Source: Cordia subcordata | Lineage: Eukaryota > Streptophyta > Magnoliopsida > Boraginales > Cordiaceae | Direction: 5' to 3' | DNA length: 64,000 nucleotides | NCBI GenBank assembly: GCA_028554755.1 | Contig: JAPTOF010000003.1 | Coordinates: 3,452,501-3,516,500 of the forward strand | Shown here: positions 24,605 to 37,152 of the stretch, one piece after another | Layout of the letters: every line of letters begins with the position of its first letter | Position numbering within the stretch: the first letter of the stretch is position 1 | Notes under the pieces: generated by a model | Told to the model about the DNA's origin: nothing | Seen by the model: only the letters and a program-made list of their open reading frames with translations | Databases searched by the model: none | Translations under genes and position numbers: made by a program

Positions 24605-25405
24605 CATAGCGGGACTTACACGAGGGGACCCACTTGGAGAGGGACATCTGATGAACACCTAAAAGGTAATGAAAAACTATGTGAGAAAGGGGAAGCATGA
24701 GGTCAACACTTGGTGGCTACTGTGGTGTAAGCCACCATAATCAAGCTATGTCCTAACACCTATCTTTATTCTTCTTAAAAGGGTTAACCAAAGGAGAACC
24801 CCTTTCCCACCTGGCCAGAGGCCCCTTAACCAGGCGGGAGGTAAATCGAGGGATGTGCGTGAGTGGCAGCCCGACCAGGGAGAGGACCAACGGGCGTGGA
24901 AATCCAGCAACAGCCCCCGCAATATTTCAGCGGAGTACTGCCGCCACACGGACTCGATCCCGCGTTGTCAGGGTGTCTCCACCCTAATCACCTGGCCACT
25001 TACCAACTCACCTATGCCCCTGGGGGCAACACCTATCTTTATTCTGAGCACAGAAGAAGAGGGTCAAGGCCTACTAACTTATGAGATCCTTGCTCCCACT
25101 TGCTTGACGTAAAAAAGGTCGAGTGACCAATAAGTTGCCTCCTTCATCATTAGCGACGACCAAGAAAAATCTATAAATACTCTATACCAAAGGCAAAGAG
25201 GTAAGATATCTTTTCATAAGAAAATAACCCTCTTCACCTAGAACATATTTGTAGAAGTAATCCGGCAAAGCTTTTTGATACTTCTTTTTCAACATTTGCT
25301 AACTTGACTATCAGAGTTCCTCACAAAGGGAAACCCCAGTTGGTTGTTCCCTATGCAGGAATTCTAGCGGTCAAAACAGTACTAGTGATTTCCAGCATTA
25401 TTAAT
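24605..25405 (+). mobile_element. LTR of an old Ty3/gypsy element, interrupted by a SINE
   Basis: Plant-type LTR text contains CTATAAATA at 25171-25179 as a likely LTR TATA box. It ends just before a degenerate primer site, TGGCATTGTTTGTGG (about 25406-25420), close to the TGGCGCCGTCTGTGGG site of many plant gypsy elements. The left edge is not resolved and may lie before the MITE at 23969. The SINE at 24773-25027 is inside it. No second LTR is found, because the element is truncated near 33.86 kb. Confidence 0.55.
24773..25027 (-). mobile_element. tRNA-derived SINE, copy 1, with an 18-bp target duplication
   Basis: The perfect direct repeat AACACCTATCTTTATTCT (24755-24772 and 25028-25045) flanks 255 bp. 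Read on the minus strand the element starts GGGGGCATAGGTGAGTTGGT, giving a pol III A box (TAGGTGAGTTGG), and carries GATCGAGTCC as a B box about 50 bp later, as in tRNA-derived SINEs. The non-tRNA body and a short A-rich tail follow. It encodes no protein; open frames here (plus 24855-25112) are accidental. LINE enzymes would be needed for movement. Confidence 0.9.
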
Positions 25406-25581
25406 TGGCATTGTTTGTGGTAATAAAGAAATGCAACCCATTGAGACTCATTATGGTTATAACTAAGTCTCAACTTTGCAAATGGCCTTAGAGCCTCAAC
25501 CGGAGGCAGTGCATGTACACGTTAAGCCCCATGAGCACCTAAATCATGACAATGGGCAAAACCAAGTGTTGGTGATGTAGG

Positions 25582-28500
25582 TGATAATTCCAAAAGAAGC
25601 TTTTAATTCATAGTTATTTGCGCTTAATTTAAGAATTAGATGTTGCCTAATTGGGATTTTTTATGTACTTTTGCATGTTTATGCTTGAAAAAAAAAGAGT
25701 TGGAAGCACTATATATGGATTCAAGGGACTTTTGGATGTTGTAAGAGCTGATAAAATTGATTCTGCTATTTTAAAAATGCCACGCCAGATCTACATGGGA
25801 TTGACCAAGTTTGACCGAGAAATGAAAGATATTTTGCATGTTTCTTGGAGAGGAATTGTCAACCAAAAATATGTACGAGTCTTAGAAGGAAAGGAAACTA
25901 TTTTTTAGGAGTTCATTTTGACAAAGATTGGATTTTTAGTTATTTACCTTATTTTTAGGTTAGCATTAAAAGAGTTTTCTTATCTGAAGGAACTTATAGG
26001 TTAAATATTTTCTATAAATCCTCTAGGCAACTACGTAGGAAATGATCGAAGCTTTTGTCCATTATTTTTCCAGCAAATATTTTCTTCTAGGCACCTAATT
26101 GCCAAATTTTTATCCTAGCTGAGGTTAATTCGAAGTTTATGGTTCTATAAAATCTGTGAGATCTAACTAATTTTCTCCTTTCGATTTATTTTGATATTTA
26201 CGTGTTTATTGTTTAAAGAATTAATATTGTCTTGTGATCGTTTAATTAGGGTCCTATTATTTAATTGCTTGATGATAGGTAGCCAAATAGATTGATTTAC
26301 TTAATCTAAGAATAGTGGTAACCAAGTCTTTTGTGTAAACACATAATCTAACTAAGTGATTGTTACAAAGGAATCGACTTTTAGAATCACGTCTTTCTAG
26401 AATCTAGTGCTGCCATTAGATAGGCCATGCGAGGATCTCTAAGGGTTAGACCGTCTAATAGGTAAGACGATATTGAAAAAAATCGTAGGGAATTTAAGCC
26501 CTTATCAACACTAAAAGGAAATATGATGTTGTTTGGACATGCAAACAACCATAACTGGTTTATCAAAATATGTGAAAGTCATATTTGCATCTCGGATCAG
26601 ATTTGTAGGCCGAAACGGAGAATACATCCTAGGCTAGGTAGTTTATCATTTAGCTCTTTTTCTTTATTATTTTGCTTTATTTTTAGTCTATTATTAGTTT
26701 TTTAGTTTTTTATTTATTGTTTATTTAATTTTAATTGTCAACCCTCATTTTTCATATTTCACTTCTTCTTTCATCTTGGCATAAAAAATATATTTTATAA
26801 ACCGGTTTCTATGGGTTCGACCCTTCTCACCACTATCACAAATAGTGAGGTAGAGTAAGAATCTTATTTTTTGGTGCATTAAATTTTGGCGCCATTGCCG
26901 GGGGTTGGTGCACTAAATTTTTCTCTTTTATGACCAAGTTAGATAGTACAGGTAATTTACAATTTTATCCAGAGATTGAAAAGACCACAAATAGCTTGAT
27001 GAAGGAAGTAAGGCTATGAAAAATACAGGATTAGTCATTACATCACAAGTTTCATCCGAATCATTAATTGAAGAAATTGAGCCAAAACCGCCAGATAAAG
27101 CTTAGGTAATTGGCTACGTCGACCCTATGACGTTAAACAAGAGTGCTTGCGGGAGGCAACCTAGGCCTTAGTCCCTTGAGTGATTTTTGTTAGTTTTGAT
27201 TTTTGCTTTTTTTTTCTTATTTCTAGGAATTTTTATGTTACTTTTGGTGATCCTCTATTTTAGAATCTCTAATTTTGGTCTGACAAAAATTTTGGAGCGT
27301 TTTGGTATTGGCAGGACATTGCTCTAGGTGGAAATAGAGCATTTTAATGAAGTAAAAATTGTTCTTTTCTGGCAAATTTGAGTAATAGGCCATAGGCATG
27401 CCTATGCCAAAGGCACAAAGGCTTCTTATACATAAACATAAAAGGTAAGATACGCTTTTAATCCTTTTATTTCCTTTTTCCCCTCTTCTTCTTCTTCCTT
27501 ACACCTCCGTCACCAAACCCATCACCATCTTCCACCATAACTACCACTCTAAACACTACAGCCACAACAAATCATCAATACCCACTTCATGAAACACAAA
27601 AAATGAATCCTTTTAAACAAACTCACAAGTCAAGAATGCAAAAAAATCACACCCACCACCAACTCCACCACCACCATCCACCATTTACACATCTCCAAAG
27701 TTTCAAATTTTCACCAAAACTACCAACCCACTTGAAATACATATTATGGCCAAGAAAAAGCAAGTAAGAAAGCCTCCAAGAATCACCCATAGCGACAAGA
27801 ATAAGCAGTCAAGCAAACCATCACCCACTACCACCTTCAAAGGCCAATGGCTGGCCACCTATCCACGCTGACGACAGCGTGGCACGCTTCACCTCAAGCT
27901 ACCAAGCTTTGTCATATTGTTCCTTCGTGTGATAGATCCTGGATTTGAGTTGGTCAACCTACTCTTACACACAAGAATAGACTTTTTGGAACCAAACTTT
28001 CTTTTTCAGATCTGATATGACAAAAGAGGTATTCCAAAATCTCTTCTCATTCTACAAATTCTTAAAATTATTTTCATTTTGAGATTTTGTGTTTCAAGAA
28101 TGTGGTGGGTAAATTTTGCGAAGATTCTAATGGATTTCTTAGTTTAGGATTGTGTGTCATGCTTATCAAGAATTATGATGGAATTTTTTTTTATGCATCT
28201 ATTAGGCATGATTAATATGAAAAAATACACTTTTAACACCTTAGGGCTGATTTGTTTTTGGATATTTGGGTGTTAGGTTGGTGTATAAATTATTGGATTT
28301 TGTTGAATTCTGTATTTTGCAATTGAATATCATGTTAATTTTGAGTTGTATAAAGATTTTCTTGCAAATTTGTTCATGAGGAAACTTATGAGAAAAAAGT
28401 GGTTGGGTTTGAAATCTGCAATTGATATTTTGGTTGAGAATATTGGTTGAAAATCATTTGTTGGTATTAATTGCCTGCATATTTTGAACCTTGTAAAGAG

Positions 28501-31500
28501 TTTACTCAACCTTTCACTTTGTGAACCTATATGGGTTTATTTTGGGATCTTATACAATGGCTAATCTTTTTGGTTGATGGGATTTTTTTTTAATGTATCA
28601 ATCAATGGGTTTAATTTGGCTATCAGTTTCATTAATAATGAATATGTTGCTTTGTTGTTTTCTTACACAATTATTGTAATCATCTTAATCACTTTTGAGA
28701 TGAGAATGAAATTAGTTATATGCCTTGAATTTAATCCAAAAAGGGAGGAAGGTGTTGTTTCTTTGTTTTTTGTAGATGGAATCCTAACTAGCATACTACG
28801 AGACTCGTGTGGAACATATTTCATGCGTAATTGATAGAACACAAAGTTTCAAGACCACGTGCCCTTTTCATGAATTTCAGGGAAGTCTTCGTCCTTTTTT
28901 TCATCAATTATTTGTTTGTCTCTTTCATTTTGTTTTCTTTATTTATTTTCTTTCATATTGAGGACAATGTGTGTTTTAAGTGAGGGGGAGAGAGTACTTT
29001 TTGCCTTTTTGCTGCAGGAAAAAAAATATATGCTTAATTGTGTTCAATCTCATTGTCTGTTTTCTCTCTTTTTCCTTGGAAAAAATTGGCACTTTTTTTT
29101 TATATAAAAATCAAGATTTTTCACACTAAAAGAGCTTGAATTGGTTGCAACTGTAAGTTGATACATGCGATGATTCCATCCCCATAGTTATTTAGTTGCC
29201 TTTGATAGTTGCTTTGAACACAAAGTGCTTGAACCTTGCTTAATTTTTACTTGGGCTTAAAGTTTGCAAGTGCTTAAATTAGAAACCAATGCCTAGTTTG
29301 AGTTTGATAGGTGCTTGCTTGACTTATTTTTTCATAGTAAAATTGCGAAAAGTAAGTGCCTAGAAAAGTTATGTTGGGGTTGAAGTCACTCCTCCAAAAT
29401 GTGCTGAAATTGTTGTTCAAATTGTGAAAAAGGTACAGCAAAAAAGAAAAAAAGGAAGGAAAAAAGTAAAAAAAAAGTGCCTCTCACTTCACTTGTCAAC
29501 AGAAAAAAGACCATGAGTGGAACTAGTAGCTATCTAGAATTGTGACCAACTGAGCAACCGGGGGCATTTATCATGAATGTTTATCATCGTGTCAAAAGGT
29601 TAAGTGGCATTTTAGGCAACCCATGAAAGAAACAAAATGTATGCAAACTAATTGAAAACAATTGAAATGATCCAGCCTTTCAGTAGCTGGGCCTAGGCAC
29701 GAACTTATTTTTTTGAGGTAAATTTCACATCAAGACAATACTTTTTATTTCTCTTCTTTGTATTAGTATAATCATACTTGGCTTTAATCTTTTGTGTGTA
29801 TCTAATCAGTGGAAAATTTATTTACCTAGTGTTTGCGTGCTATTGGGGTGGCTTATACATATGATGGTACTTATTTTGTCTTGTTATACACCAACTTAGC
29901 TTTGTTTTCCTCTTCGAGTTTCAATAAGTTGTGGTGAAAAGATTTTTCAAGGGTTGTGTGCCTATGTTTGTTTTGTGAGGAGGTTTGGTTGTTTTTGAAA
30001 CTTGGTAAAACTTTTAGTGAACTTAAACTTTGGTCATGATTTTTAAGGGTCATGTTTTGTTGGAAAAATGCTTGTTTTTTTGAAAAAAAACTCTTTTGCT
30101 AAAAAGTTGGGTTCTTGAGAAAATTTTTGTTGAGTCAAGTCTTACTATTTGAAGTTGCTCCAATTATTTTTGAAGTTAGATGCATTCTTGACGTTGCAAG
30201 TTGAAGCATTGCAAAATGATGAGGAAAGAAAGTAGCTTGGATTTTGTGTTTGGAAAGAACTTTGGGATTGTTTGTTTGATGCAGCATGCTTGAACTAGTT
30301 ATGGATGAATGACTTGTGTTGAATAATAGATTTATTCTTGTGTTGAATGATGAAAAGAATTGAAGTTTGGGATAATTGTTGTGAGCTCAAGTTTGTTAAG
30401 ATGATTGTGAGGTTGAGAATAGAGTGTTGCTTGTTTATACATGTTTTTTGCAAACTGTGTTACATGAATTAAGCTACTGAAAGTTTGGTTCTGAAAAGAA
30501 AATTACAAGAACATTTGTTTTGTGCCTGAAAATATTGGATTATTTCATGAATAGGCTTGCTCCTGGGTTTTGAAAAACTAGAATCAAACTTGGCAAACAA
30601 CACTTTTCAATCTTGCATATACACTCTCTGTTCTTAACTGTTTCCATGCTTGAGGGCAAGCATGGTCTAAGTGTGGAGGGATTTGATAATTCTGAAATAA
30701 GCCTTTAATTTATAGTTATTTACGCTTAATTTAGGAATTGGATGCTTCCTAAATAGGGCTTTTTATGCATTTTTGCATGTTTATACTTGGAAAAAAGAGT
30801 TGGAAGCCCTATACATGGATTCAAGGGACTTTTGGACGTTGTAAGAGCTGAAAAAATTGATTCTGCCACTTTAAAAATGCCACACCAGATCTACGCGGGA
30901 TTGATCAAGTTTGAGTGAGAATTGGAAGATATTTTGCGCGTTTCTTCGAGAGGAATTGTCAACCAAAAATACGTATGAGTCTTAGAAGGAAAGGAAACTA
31001 TTTTTGAGGAGTTTATTTTGATAAGGATTGGATTTTTGGTTATTTACCTTATTTTTAGATTAGCATTAAAACAGTTTTCTTATCTAAAGGAACTCCTAGG
31101 CTAGATATTTTTTTATAAATCCTCCAGGAACTACATAGGAAATGATCGAAGCTTTTGTTCATTATTTTTCCAACAAATATTTTCTTCTAGGCACCTAATT
31201 GCCAGATTTTTATCCTAGCTGAGGTTAATTCGAAGTTTATAGTTCTATAAAATCTATGAGATCTAACTAATTTTTCTCCTTTCGATTTATTTTGGTATTT
31301 ATGTATTTATTGTTTTAAGAACTAATATTGTCTTGTGATTGTTTAATTAGGGCCCGATTATTTAACTACTTGATGATAGGTAGCCAAATAAATTGATTTA
31401 ATTAATTTAAGAATAGTGGTAATCAGGTCTCCTGCGTAAACACATAATTTAACTGAGTGATTGCCACAAGGGAATCGACTTTTAGAATTAGGTCTTTCTA

Positions 31501-31987
31501 AAGCCTAATGTTGCCATTAGATAGACCATGTGAGTATATCCGGGGGTTAAACCGTCTAATAAGAAAGACAATAAAGGGGAAAAATCATAGGGGGTTTAAA
31601 CCGTTATCGATATTGAAAGGAAAGATGAGATTGTTTGGCCGTGTTGACGACCATAACTGATTTATCAAAATAGGTGAAAGCCATATTTGTATCGAGGATC
31701 AAATTTATAGGCCTAAACGGAAAATACACCCTAGGCTAGGTAGTTTATCATTTAACTCTTTTTTCTTTATTATCTTGCTTTATTTTTAATCTATTATTAG
31801 TTTTTTATTTATTGTTTATTTAATTTTAATTGTCAACCCCCTTTTTCTTGAATTTTGCTTGTTCTTTTATCTTGTCATAAAAAGTATATTTTATAAACCA
31901 ATCTCTGTGTGTTTGACCCTTCTCACCACTATTGTAAATATTGAGGTAGAGTAAGAATTTTATTTTTGGTGAATTCGGCACTCATTA
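25582..31987 (+). mobile_element. Non-autonomous gypsy-derived (LARD-like) retrotransposon
   Basis: Two long direct repeats, 25582 to ~26881 and 30684 to ~31987, both beginning TGATAATTC, are LTRs of about 1.3 kb. The site TGGCGCCATTGCCGGGGG (from 26887) is the classic Athila/Tat-type primer site. A purine tract (AGTGTGGAGGGA) precedes the 3' LTR. The 3.8 kb interior has no gag, protease, reverse transcriptase or integrase. It does keep the ACGTTAAACAA...GGGAGGCAACC motif (27130-27162) and an internal purine tract (TGAGGGGGAGAGAG near 28981), which normally lie downstream of pol in Athila/Tat elements. The candidate target duplication is GTAGG (25577-25581 and 31988-31992), though the 3' LTR end is irregular. 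In the stretch I compared by eye the LTRs differ at roughly 9 in 100 bases. Confidence 0.88.
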
Positions 31988-31992
31988 GTAGG

Positions 31993-33860
31993 GTCAAGTG
32001 CCAATAGGCTAGTTTGGCTCGGTTCTAATGGCGTAACTATGTGCCAATCTTCAGACCGTGATGGGATATTACCAAGCTCAAGGGCCACAAGCGTATAACC
32101 TGTTCTACCATTACATGTAAAGCCACCTTGGCTTACACCCACCACCTTCTTACCCAACTATGTACCAGGGACAACCGTATTTCCAGCAGTATATGCCCCA
32201 AGGACCTCAACTTCAGGAAGTAATGTCCTCATCAACCATATCTAGACATAGAATTTTTATAGTTATAAAATTGTAAGCCTTACGGTAACACGAAATAGCC
32301 ACAGATCAAGCAGTCTAGAAGAGAGGAAGGAAGGCAAGAGGAAAGGCTATCAAGCACAAAAGGTTAGTTCTCATGCCCTTGGCCCTCAAATTGCTTGACA
32401 AACGATTGCCCCCAAGGTACTTGTTGCCTAAATTAGGCAAGTATGATGGCACTACAGGCCCAGAGGATCATGTGAACTTATTCCAAACAACCCTGATGAT
32501 ATATGGGTTAACGAACACAATGAAGCGCTAGGCGTTCCCTTAAACATTCACGGGAATGGCGTACGAATAGTACAAATTATTACCAAGCTACTTTCTCCAT
32601 TATTTTAGCAACTTAGACCAGGGCTCATAGATCAATTCACAAATAGCAAAGTTAGTCCGAAGGCGAACCCTTCCCCACCTGTGCCAGAGGCCCCATGACC
32701 AGATGGGATATAAATCAGGGATGTGCATGAGTGGCAGCCCTGCCAGAGAGAGGACCAACGAGTCACGAACCCAGCAGCAGCCCCCACAATATTTTAGCAG
32801 GGAACTACCACCACACGAATTCGAACCCGCGTTGTCGGAATATTTCCATCCCAATCACCTGGCCACTTACCAACTAATAGCAAAGTTATCCTGAAGGATG
32901 TACGACTCTATTATCATACTACCAAAAGCCAAGAGAAACAATTAGGGAATACACAGAAAGGTTCAATGACACAGCATGAAAGGTGGTAGACCCAAACAAA
33001 AAGATGGCCATCATTTCCTATACACAAGGTCTCCAACCTAGTAGTTCCATGCCCAAATTTCTGGGAAAAAGTTCACCTCATTATCTGCCCTTATAGCAGA
33101 AGCCGAATAGTTCATACCAGGAGAAGATGTCAACTCCTTCCATGGGGTATAAGGGAAAAGAAAATGTCACCCGGAAGAGGGAAATGAAAGGAAAAAGAGG
33201 AGCCTCCCCTGAGTAAAACGAAAGCATGGGCGAACGTGACAAAGCCTGACTAAAAATTTAAAAGGTATACCTTGCTAAATGTCACTTGAACAGAGGTTTT
33301 CATGGCCATCATAGGAGACAAAGTGCTGCAATGGCCTACCAGAATGGCAGGGGAACCCGACGAAAAGAGATCAAACCGTCTTTTGTAGGTTTCATAATGA
33401 CCATGGACATACCACAGAAGAATAAAAGCAGCTCAAAGATGAGATTGAAGCCCTCATCCAAAGAGGGAAGCTCAAGAGGTTCATAGAAAAAGGTTCGACG
33501 GAAATAGGAGTGAAGTGAGTAAGGTGGACGCCAACTAAACTTAGGTATAGTAGACACAATAGCAAAGGGATCCGCTATAGGAGGAGAAAGTAGCACTACA
33601 AGTCAAAAAATACGTAAGGAACCCAAGAAATAGTTCTCCCATAGAAGAGGCCGAGGACGGAGATACCCTAACGTTTACAAATGAACACATAGAAATAGTG
33701 ACTTCCTGCCTTGACGATTCGCTGCTTATAAAGGCGGTAATAGCCAATTACCTTGTGAAAAGAATTATGGGCGATATGAGAAGCTTAGCCGAAGTACTAT
33801 TTGTCTCCGCCTTCGGGAAGAGCTGAAGCATGTGTCCAGCTCTTTCTCAGGTTTCAAAGG
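31993..33860 (+). pseudogene. Ty3/gypsy gag and protease relic (old host element)
   Basis: This continues the element whose LTR lies at 24605-25405. Translated with frame changes, about 32430-32540 gives KYDGTTGPEDHVNLFQTTLM, typical of the gypsy gag retrotransposon domain. After the SINE, 32889-33130 gives broken gag text ending in LSALIAEAE, and 33290-33485 resembles the region that normally reads FHRDHGHDTEEC..LKDEIEAL, here badly damaged. About 33668-33830 reads LTFTNEHIEIV and IANYLVKRIMGDMRSLAEVL, matching the retropepsin region in which the usual DNGSSAD catalytic motif is replaced by DMRSLAE. Many stops occur. No reverse transcriptase or integrase follows; the element stops near 33860, just before an (AT)n run. 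Confidence 0.75.
32655..32875 (-). mobile_element. tRNA-derived SINE, copy 2, inside the gag relic
   Basis: 221 bp, clearly homologous to the SINE at 24773-25027 (shared text includes CCAGAGAGAGGACCAACG-type and CAGCAGCCCCCACAATATTT-type stretches). It is flanked by AATAGCAAAGTTA at 32642-32654 and 32876-32888, a perfect 13-bp duplication. On the minus strand it starts AGTTGGTAAGTGG, so it lacks about the first 14 bases of copy 1. The B box reads GGTTCGAATTC. Removing it restores the gag reading continuity. Confidence 0.88.
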
Positions 33861-33901
33861 AAAGCAGGCAACTCTTGAGACTATTGGTCACTCAAAAGCT
33901 G

Positions 33902-33902
<1 letters not shown>

Positions 33903-33940
<38 letters not shown>
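33903..33940. repeat. (AT)n microsatellite
   Basis: Uninterrupted TA/AT run of about 36 bp at the point where the gypsy relic ends. Other (AT)n runs lie at about 35811-35844, 39531-39568 and 46384-46401 (the last continues as (GT)n). Confidence 0.95.
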
Positions 33941-33941
<1 letters not shown>

Positions 33942-34640
33942 CCTTTATTTATGTCAGTATTGTTTCTAAAAGACATACTCGGTGATCATGTATAATGCGT
34001 GACACACAACTAGGGGCGAAGTTTGAAAAAACCCTCCATTGATCTAAATAGATCACTTTATCAAGAAAATTCACTCACTATAGCCTTAACCCAATAAAGC
34101 GCCTAACAATATCATCTAGCTATGGAACCATTCATGATAATTCAAAGTTTGACTTGGACCTGTGTGTCGAGTCTCACTGAATACTCAAGTCATTGGTATA
34201 TACTATTGGATCTTTATACGTTATATCATACACATACGCAAAAAATAATGTATGATAGCTTACTCATAAATATATATGATGATCAATATCTAATTTAATA
34301 TCCGTGTAAAAGTAATATTGAGGGTACACAAACCCAACACGTATTTTACAAAAGAACTATTGTAGATAGAGACATGAGTGACTTGATTAAGTGGATATAC
34401 TTCAATCTCAAAGTTGGTATCATTTCGGTCTCCTCGAATGTTATGTGAATATTTTATTAGTTCATAAATAACTAATTATATCCAATATGACCTATGAAAA
34501 AATTTAAAGTCAAATCTTCCCATATGTTAGCCATAGCAAGGGTGATAATAGTAATAAAACTTCTCATCATAATGTTACGATATTATGAACAAAATTCAAT
34601 TGTGAATTTTTAATATAGTTATAATAAATAATGATAAAAT
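33941..34640. other. Intergenic, no gene seen
   Basis: AT-rich sequence without coding potential or visible transposon ends. Confidence 0.4.
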
Positions 34641-34649
34641 ACACGTTAT

Positions 34650-35600
34650 CCTCCTGTGTTAGTTGATTACCCTCTATGTTTTAAAACTTATCAAATTACC
34701 CCTTATGCTTTCAAAAAAATGGGATATAATCTCCTACCTTGACGTTTTTTATTCAAATTAATTTATTATGCATAACAACCATCTCTTTTTGCATTTGTGA
34801 GCATTATAACTTGCAATGTATTGTGTATTTTCGTAAAAATATTCTTATTTTTAGCTAACAACAATTAGATAATAAAAAAAGGAAGATTGTGTAGATTTTA
34901 AAAAGTACAACAGATTAATGTGATAAATTTTAAAAACATAAGGGAGTAATCAACTAAGCGTTAATTTCAAAATAGGTCCCCATTTTTTCCTTATTTTTCC
35001 AAATTGATCTCTATTGTTTTAAAAAATTTAAATTAGTCTTCAATATTTTGCAAATGTTCATATTAGTCTCTATTATTTAAAAATATTCATATTAATCCTT
35101 AATGTTTTCCAAAAATAATTAAATGAGTCCCTATTGTTTGGAAAAAACCATATTAATCCTCAATATTTTACAAGTTTACTCAAATTAGTCCCTATCTTAA
35201 GAAAAAAATGAATAAAAAAGATTGGGACTAATTTGAGCAAGTTTGTAAAATATTAAAAACTAATATGAATTTTCTTTCAAAGAATAGGGACTAATATGAT
35301 TATCTTTGTGAAATATTGAGGACTGATATGAATTTTTCTAAACAATAAGGACTAATTTGACTATATCTATGCAACATTGAGAAGTAATTTGAATATTTTT
35401 GAAAAACATTAAACTAAATTGATTATTTTAAAACAATAGGAACCAATTTGAAAAAAAATGAGGAAACAACGGAGATTAATTGTGATATTTTCCAATCAAC
35501 TAACTAAATAAACTATAGGGTAATCATCTATTTAGATAAATCACCAGGAGGTGATGTGCCACGTTTTAGAAAATAGAAGAGATAATGTGGTAAGTTTTGT
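34650..35600. mobile_element. Nested foldback elements with long inverted repeats, copy A at 34970-35490
   Basis: From 34970 to 35490 the left half carries repeated units such as ATTAGTCCCTATTGTTT and TTAATCCTCAATATTTTACAA. The right half is their inverse (GGGACTAATTTGAG, AAATATTGAGGACT), so nearly the whole element folds back, with ~40-bp subrepeats in each arm. Outside it, GTTAGTTGATTACCC...ACCCCTTATG (about 34660-34715) is mirrored by CATAAGGGAGTAATCAACTA (about 34938), a second inverted repeat in which the first may be nested. No transposase is present. A second copy of the inner family lies at 57065-57535. Confidence 0.75.
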
Positions 35601-35619
35601 CCAAAAAAATTACTTAACT

Positions 35620-35809
35620 AGTTAATTAAACAAAATATAAGAATATAACGTGTCTTTGACTCAATAAAATAATATAAATAACTTACAATTGTTGAATCTC
35701 ATTCAAATTACCGAGCGATCCTTAGTCGAAATACAATACGGTCAATTTCTTCCTATTTGCCATTCTAGAATCCTTTGAATTAATTAACAAGATGGACGAA
35801 AAGCTAAAC

Positions 35810-35847
<38 letters not shown>

Positions 35848-36741
35848 TTTTTCTAAAAGTAAGCATTATCGAGGATGTCTACTCTGATCAAATATATAAA
35901 ACATAATTATTGCAGTAGCATCTGTTGATGTCTTTTCGGAAGCCGAAAACACGCAGAAAGATCATGGAGTGCAAGTCATTGTCGACTCATTATTTAACTT
36001 ATCTGCTTAAATTAATTCAGCAAAGATCTTCCCATGCCAACCTTAAAGTTTGCGCATGATTGCTATTTTTCAATACATCTGGCAATGCACTTGCCTCTCA
36101 GATATGTTAAAATTCTTTGCTTGATTAGGTTACCTTTTTCAAGTAATACCATTAGTTAATAATAGAATAATGTTCAGTTACATGTTCCAATATTGACTTA
36201 TAAAGCCAATCATGCTGCCCTAAAGATCAGATATGCAACTTCATTGGATAAGGTTCTTGATATGTTTAGAGGAACCAATATTATTAGAGAATAATTCCTA
36301 TCCTCAGAGCTTAACAGTTGGTCCTAGCCACTAATTTGGTTTTGCACAAACTAGAGGAAGCTAGGCCCTACAATAAACTACATTATGTCCATTAGATACT
36401 TTTGCCCTCACATAGCATATATACTAATTAGGACTTGTTTGACAACATTTAAAAATAACTTTTTAAGTAATCTATCTAAATATTATTTCTTTCAAGTTAT
36501 TACTATTCAGTAAAATAGTATTTCAAATAATTTTTTATATAATTTTTTTAAAACGTTAAACATTTTAATATTTTATAATAACTTTTAGTGTCTCATATTC
36601 TTTTGGTAATTCTATCATCTCTCAACTATGTTTTTTGGCAACCCTGCCTTCTATCAAATCTCTCTCTATATTTCTATTTTTCTTTCACAAATATATATTC
36701 AAAATAACAAAAAAAATTAATTTTAAATTCTCTATCCAATT
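35620..36741. other. Intergenic; microsatellite and MITE-like sequence
   Basis: It contains the (AT)n run near 35811-35844 and AT-rich sequence. From 36432 the text ACTTGTTTGACAACATTTAAAAATAAC looks like the edge of a small MITE, but its partner end is not clear. No gene seen. Confidence 0.4.
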
Positions 36742-37152
36742 AGAGATAGTAATGGTACCCCACCTCACTCTGCTCCGCTTCGTAGGAGTACCGTAGGAGT
36801 AGGGCGGGATAGGGGTTTATCCACCCTGTTCCGCTCCACCTCGGTACATATGTGTATTTGTAACTTATAATATGCTCTTATATATTTTTAATATAAACAT
36901 TATATCATTCTGTATATATTTTTAATATATTTTTATATATTTTAATACACACTTTATATCATTAAAATGTTTTTGGTTTAGTTGTAAATGTTAACTTATT
37001 TTTAATACGTTCTTATGTATTAGTATTTTGGGATGGAACGGGGTTTTCCCCTTCCGAAAGGGGTAAAGACGATAGTGTAGAAGTTTACCTAGTACAGGAG
37101 TGCAGTAGGAGTAAGCACACCCCAGCCTTAGCTCACCCCATTGCCATCCCTA
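36742..37152. mobile_element. MITE-like element with GGGATGGCAATGG ends
   Basis: The left end GAGATAGTAATGG and the right end (reverse complement GGGATGGCAATGG) are imperfect inverted repeats. Both subterminal zones carry unusually C/G-rich text (CTCTGCTCCGCTTCGTAGG and GCACACCCCAGCCTTAGC) around an AT-rich centre. This pattern is common among plant non-autonomous elements. No coding capacity. Confidence 0.5.

Noticed and set aside
24855..25112. Two overlapping 73- and 85-aa frames
   Set aside because: They lie inside the SINE and its flank on the opposite strand; accidental.
25651..25908. 85-aa frame with protein-like composition
   Set aside because: It lies wholly within the 5' LTR of the LARD-like element, and the matching 3' LTR has stops in the same place.
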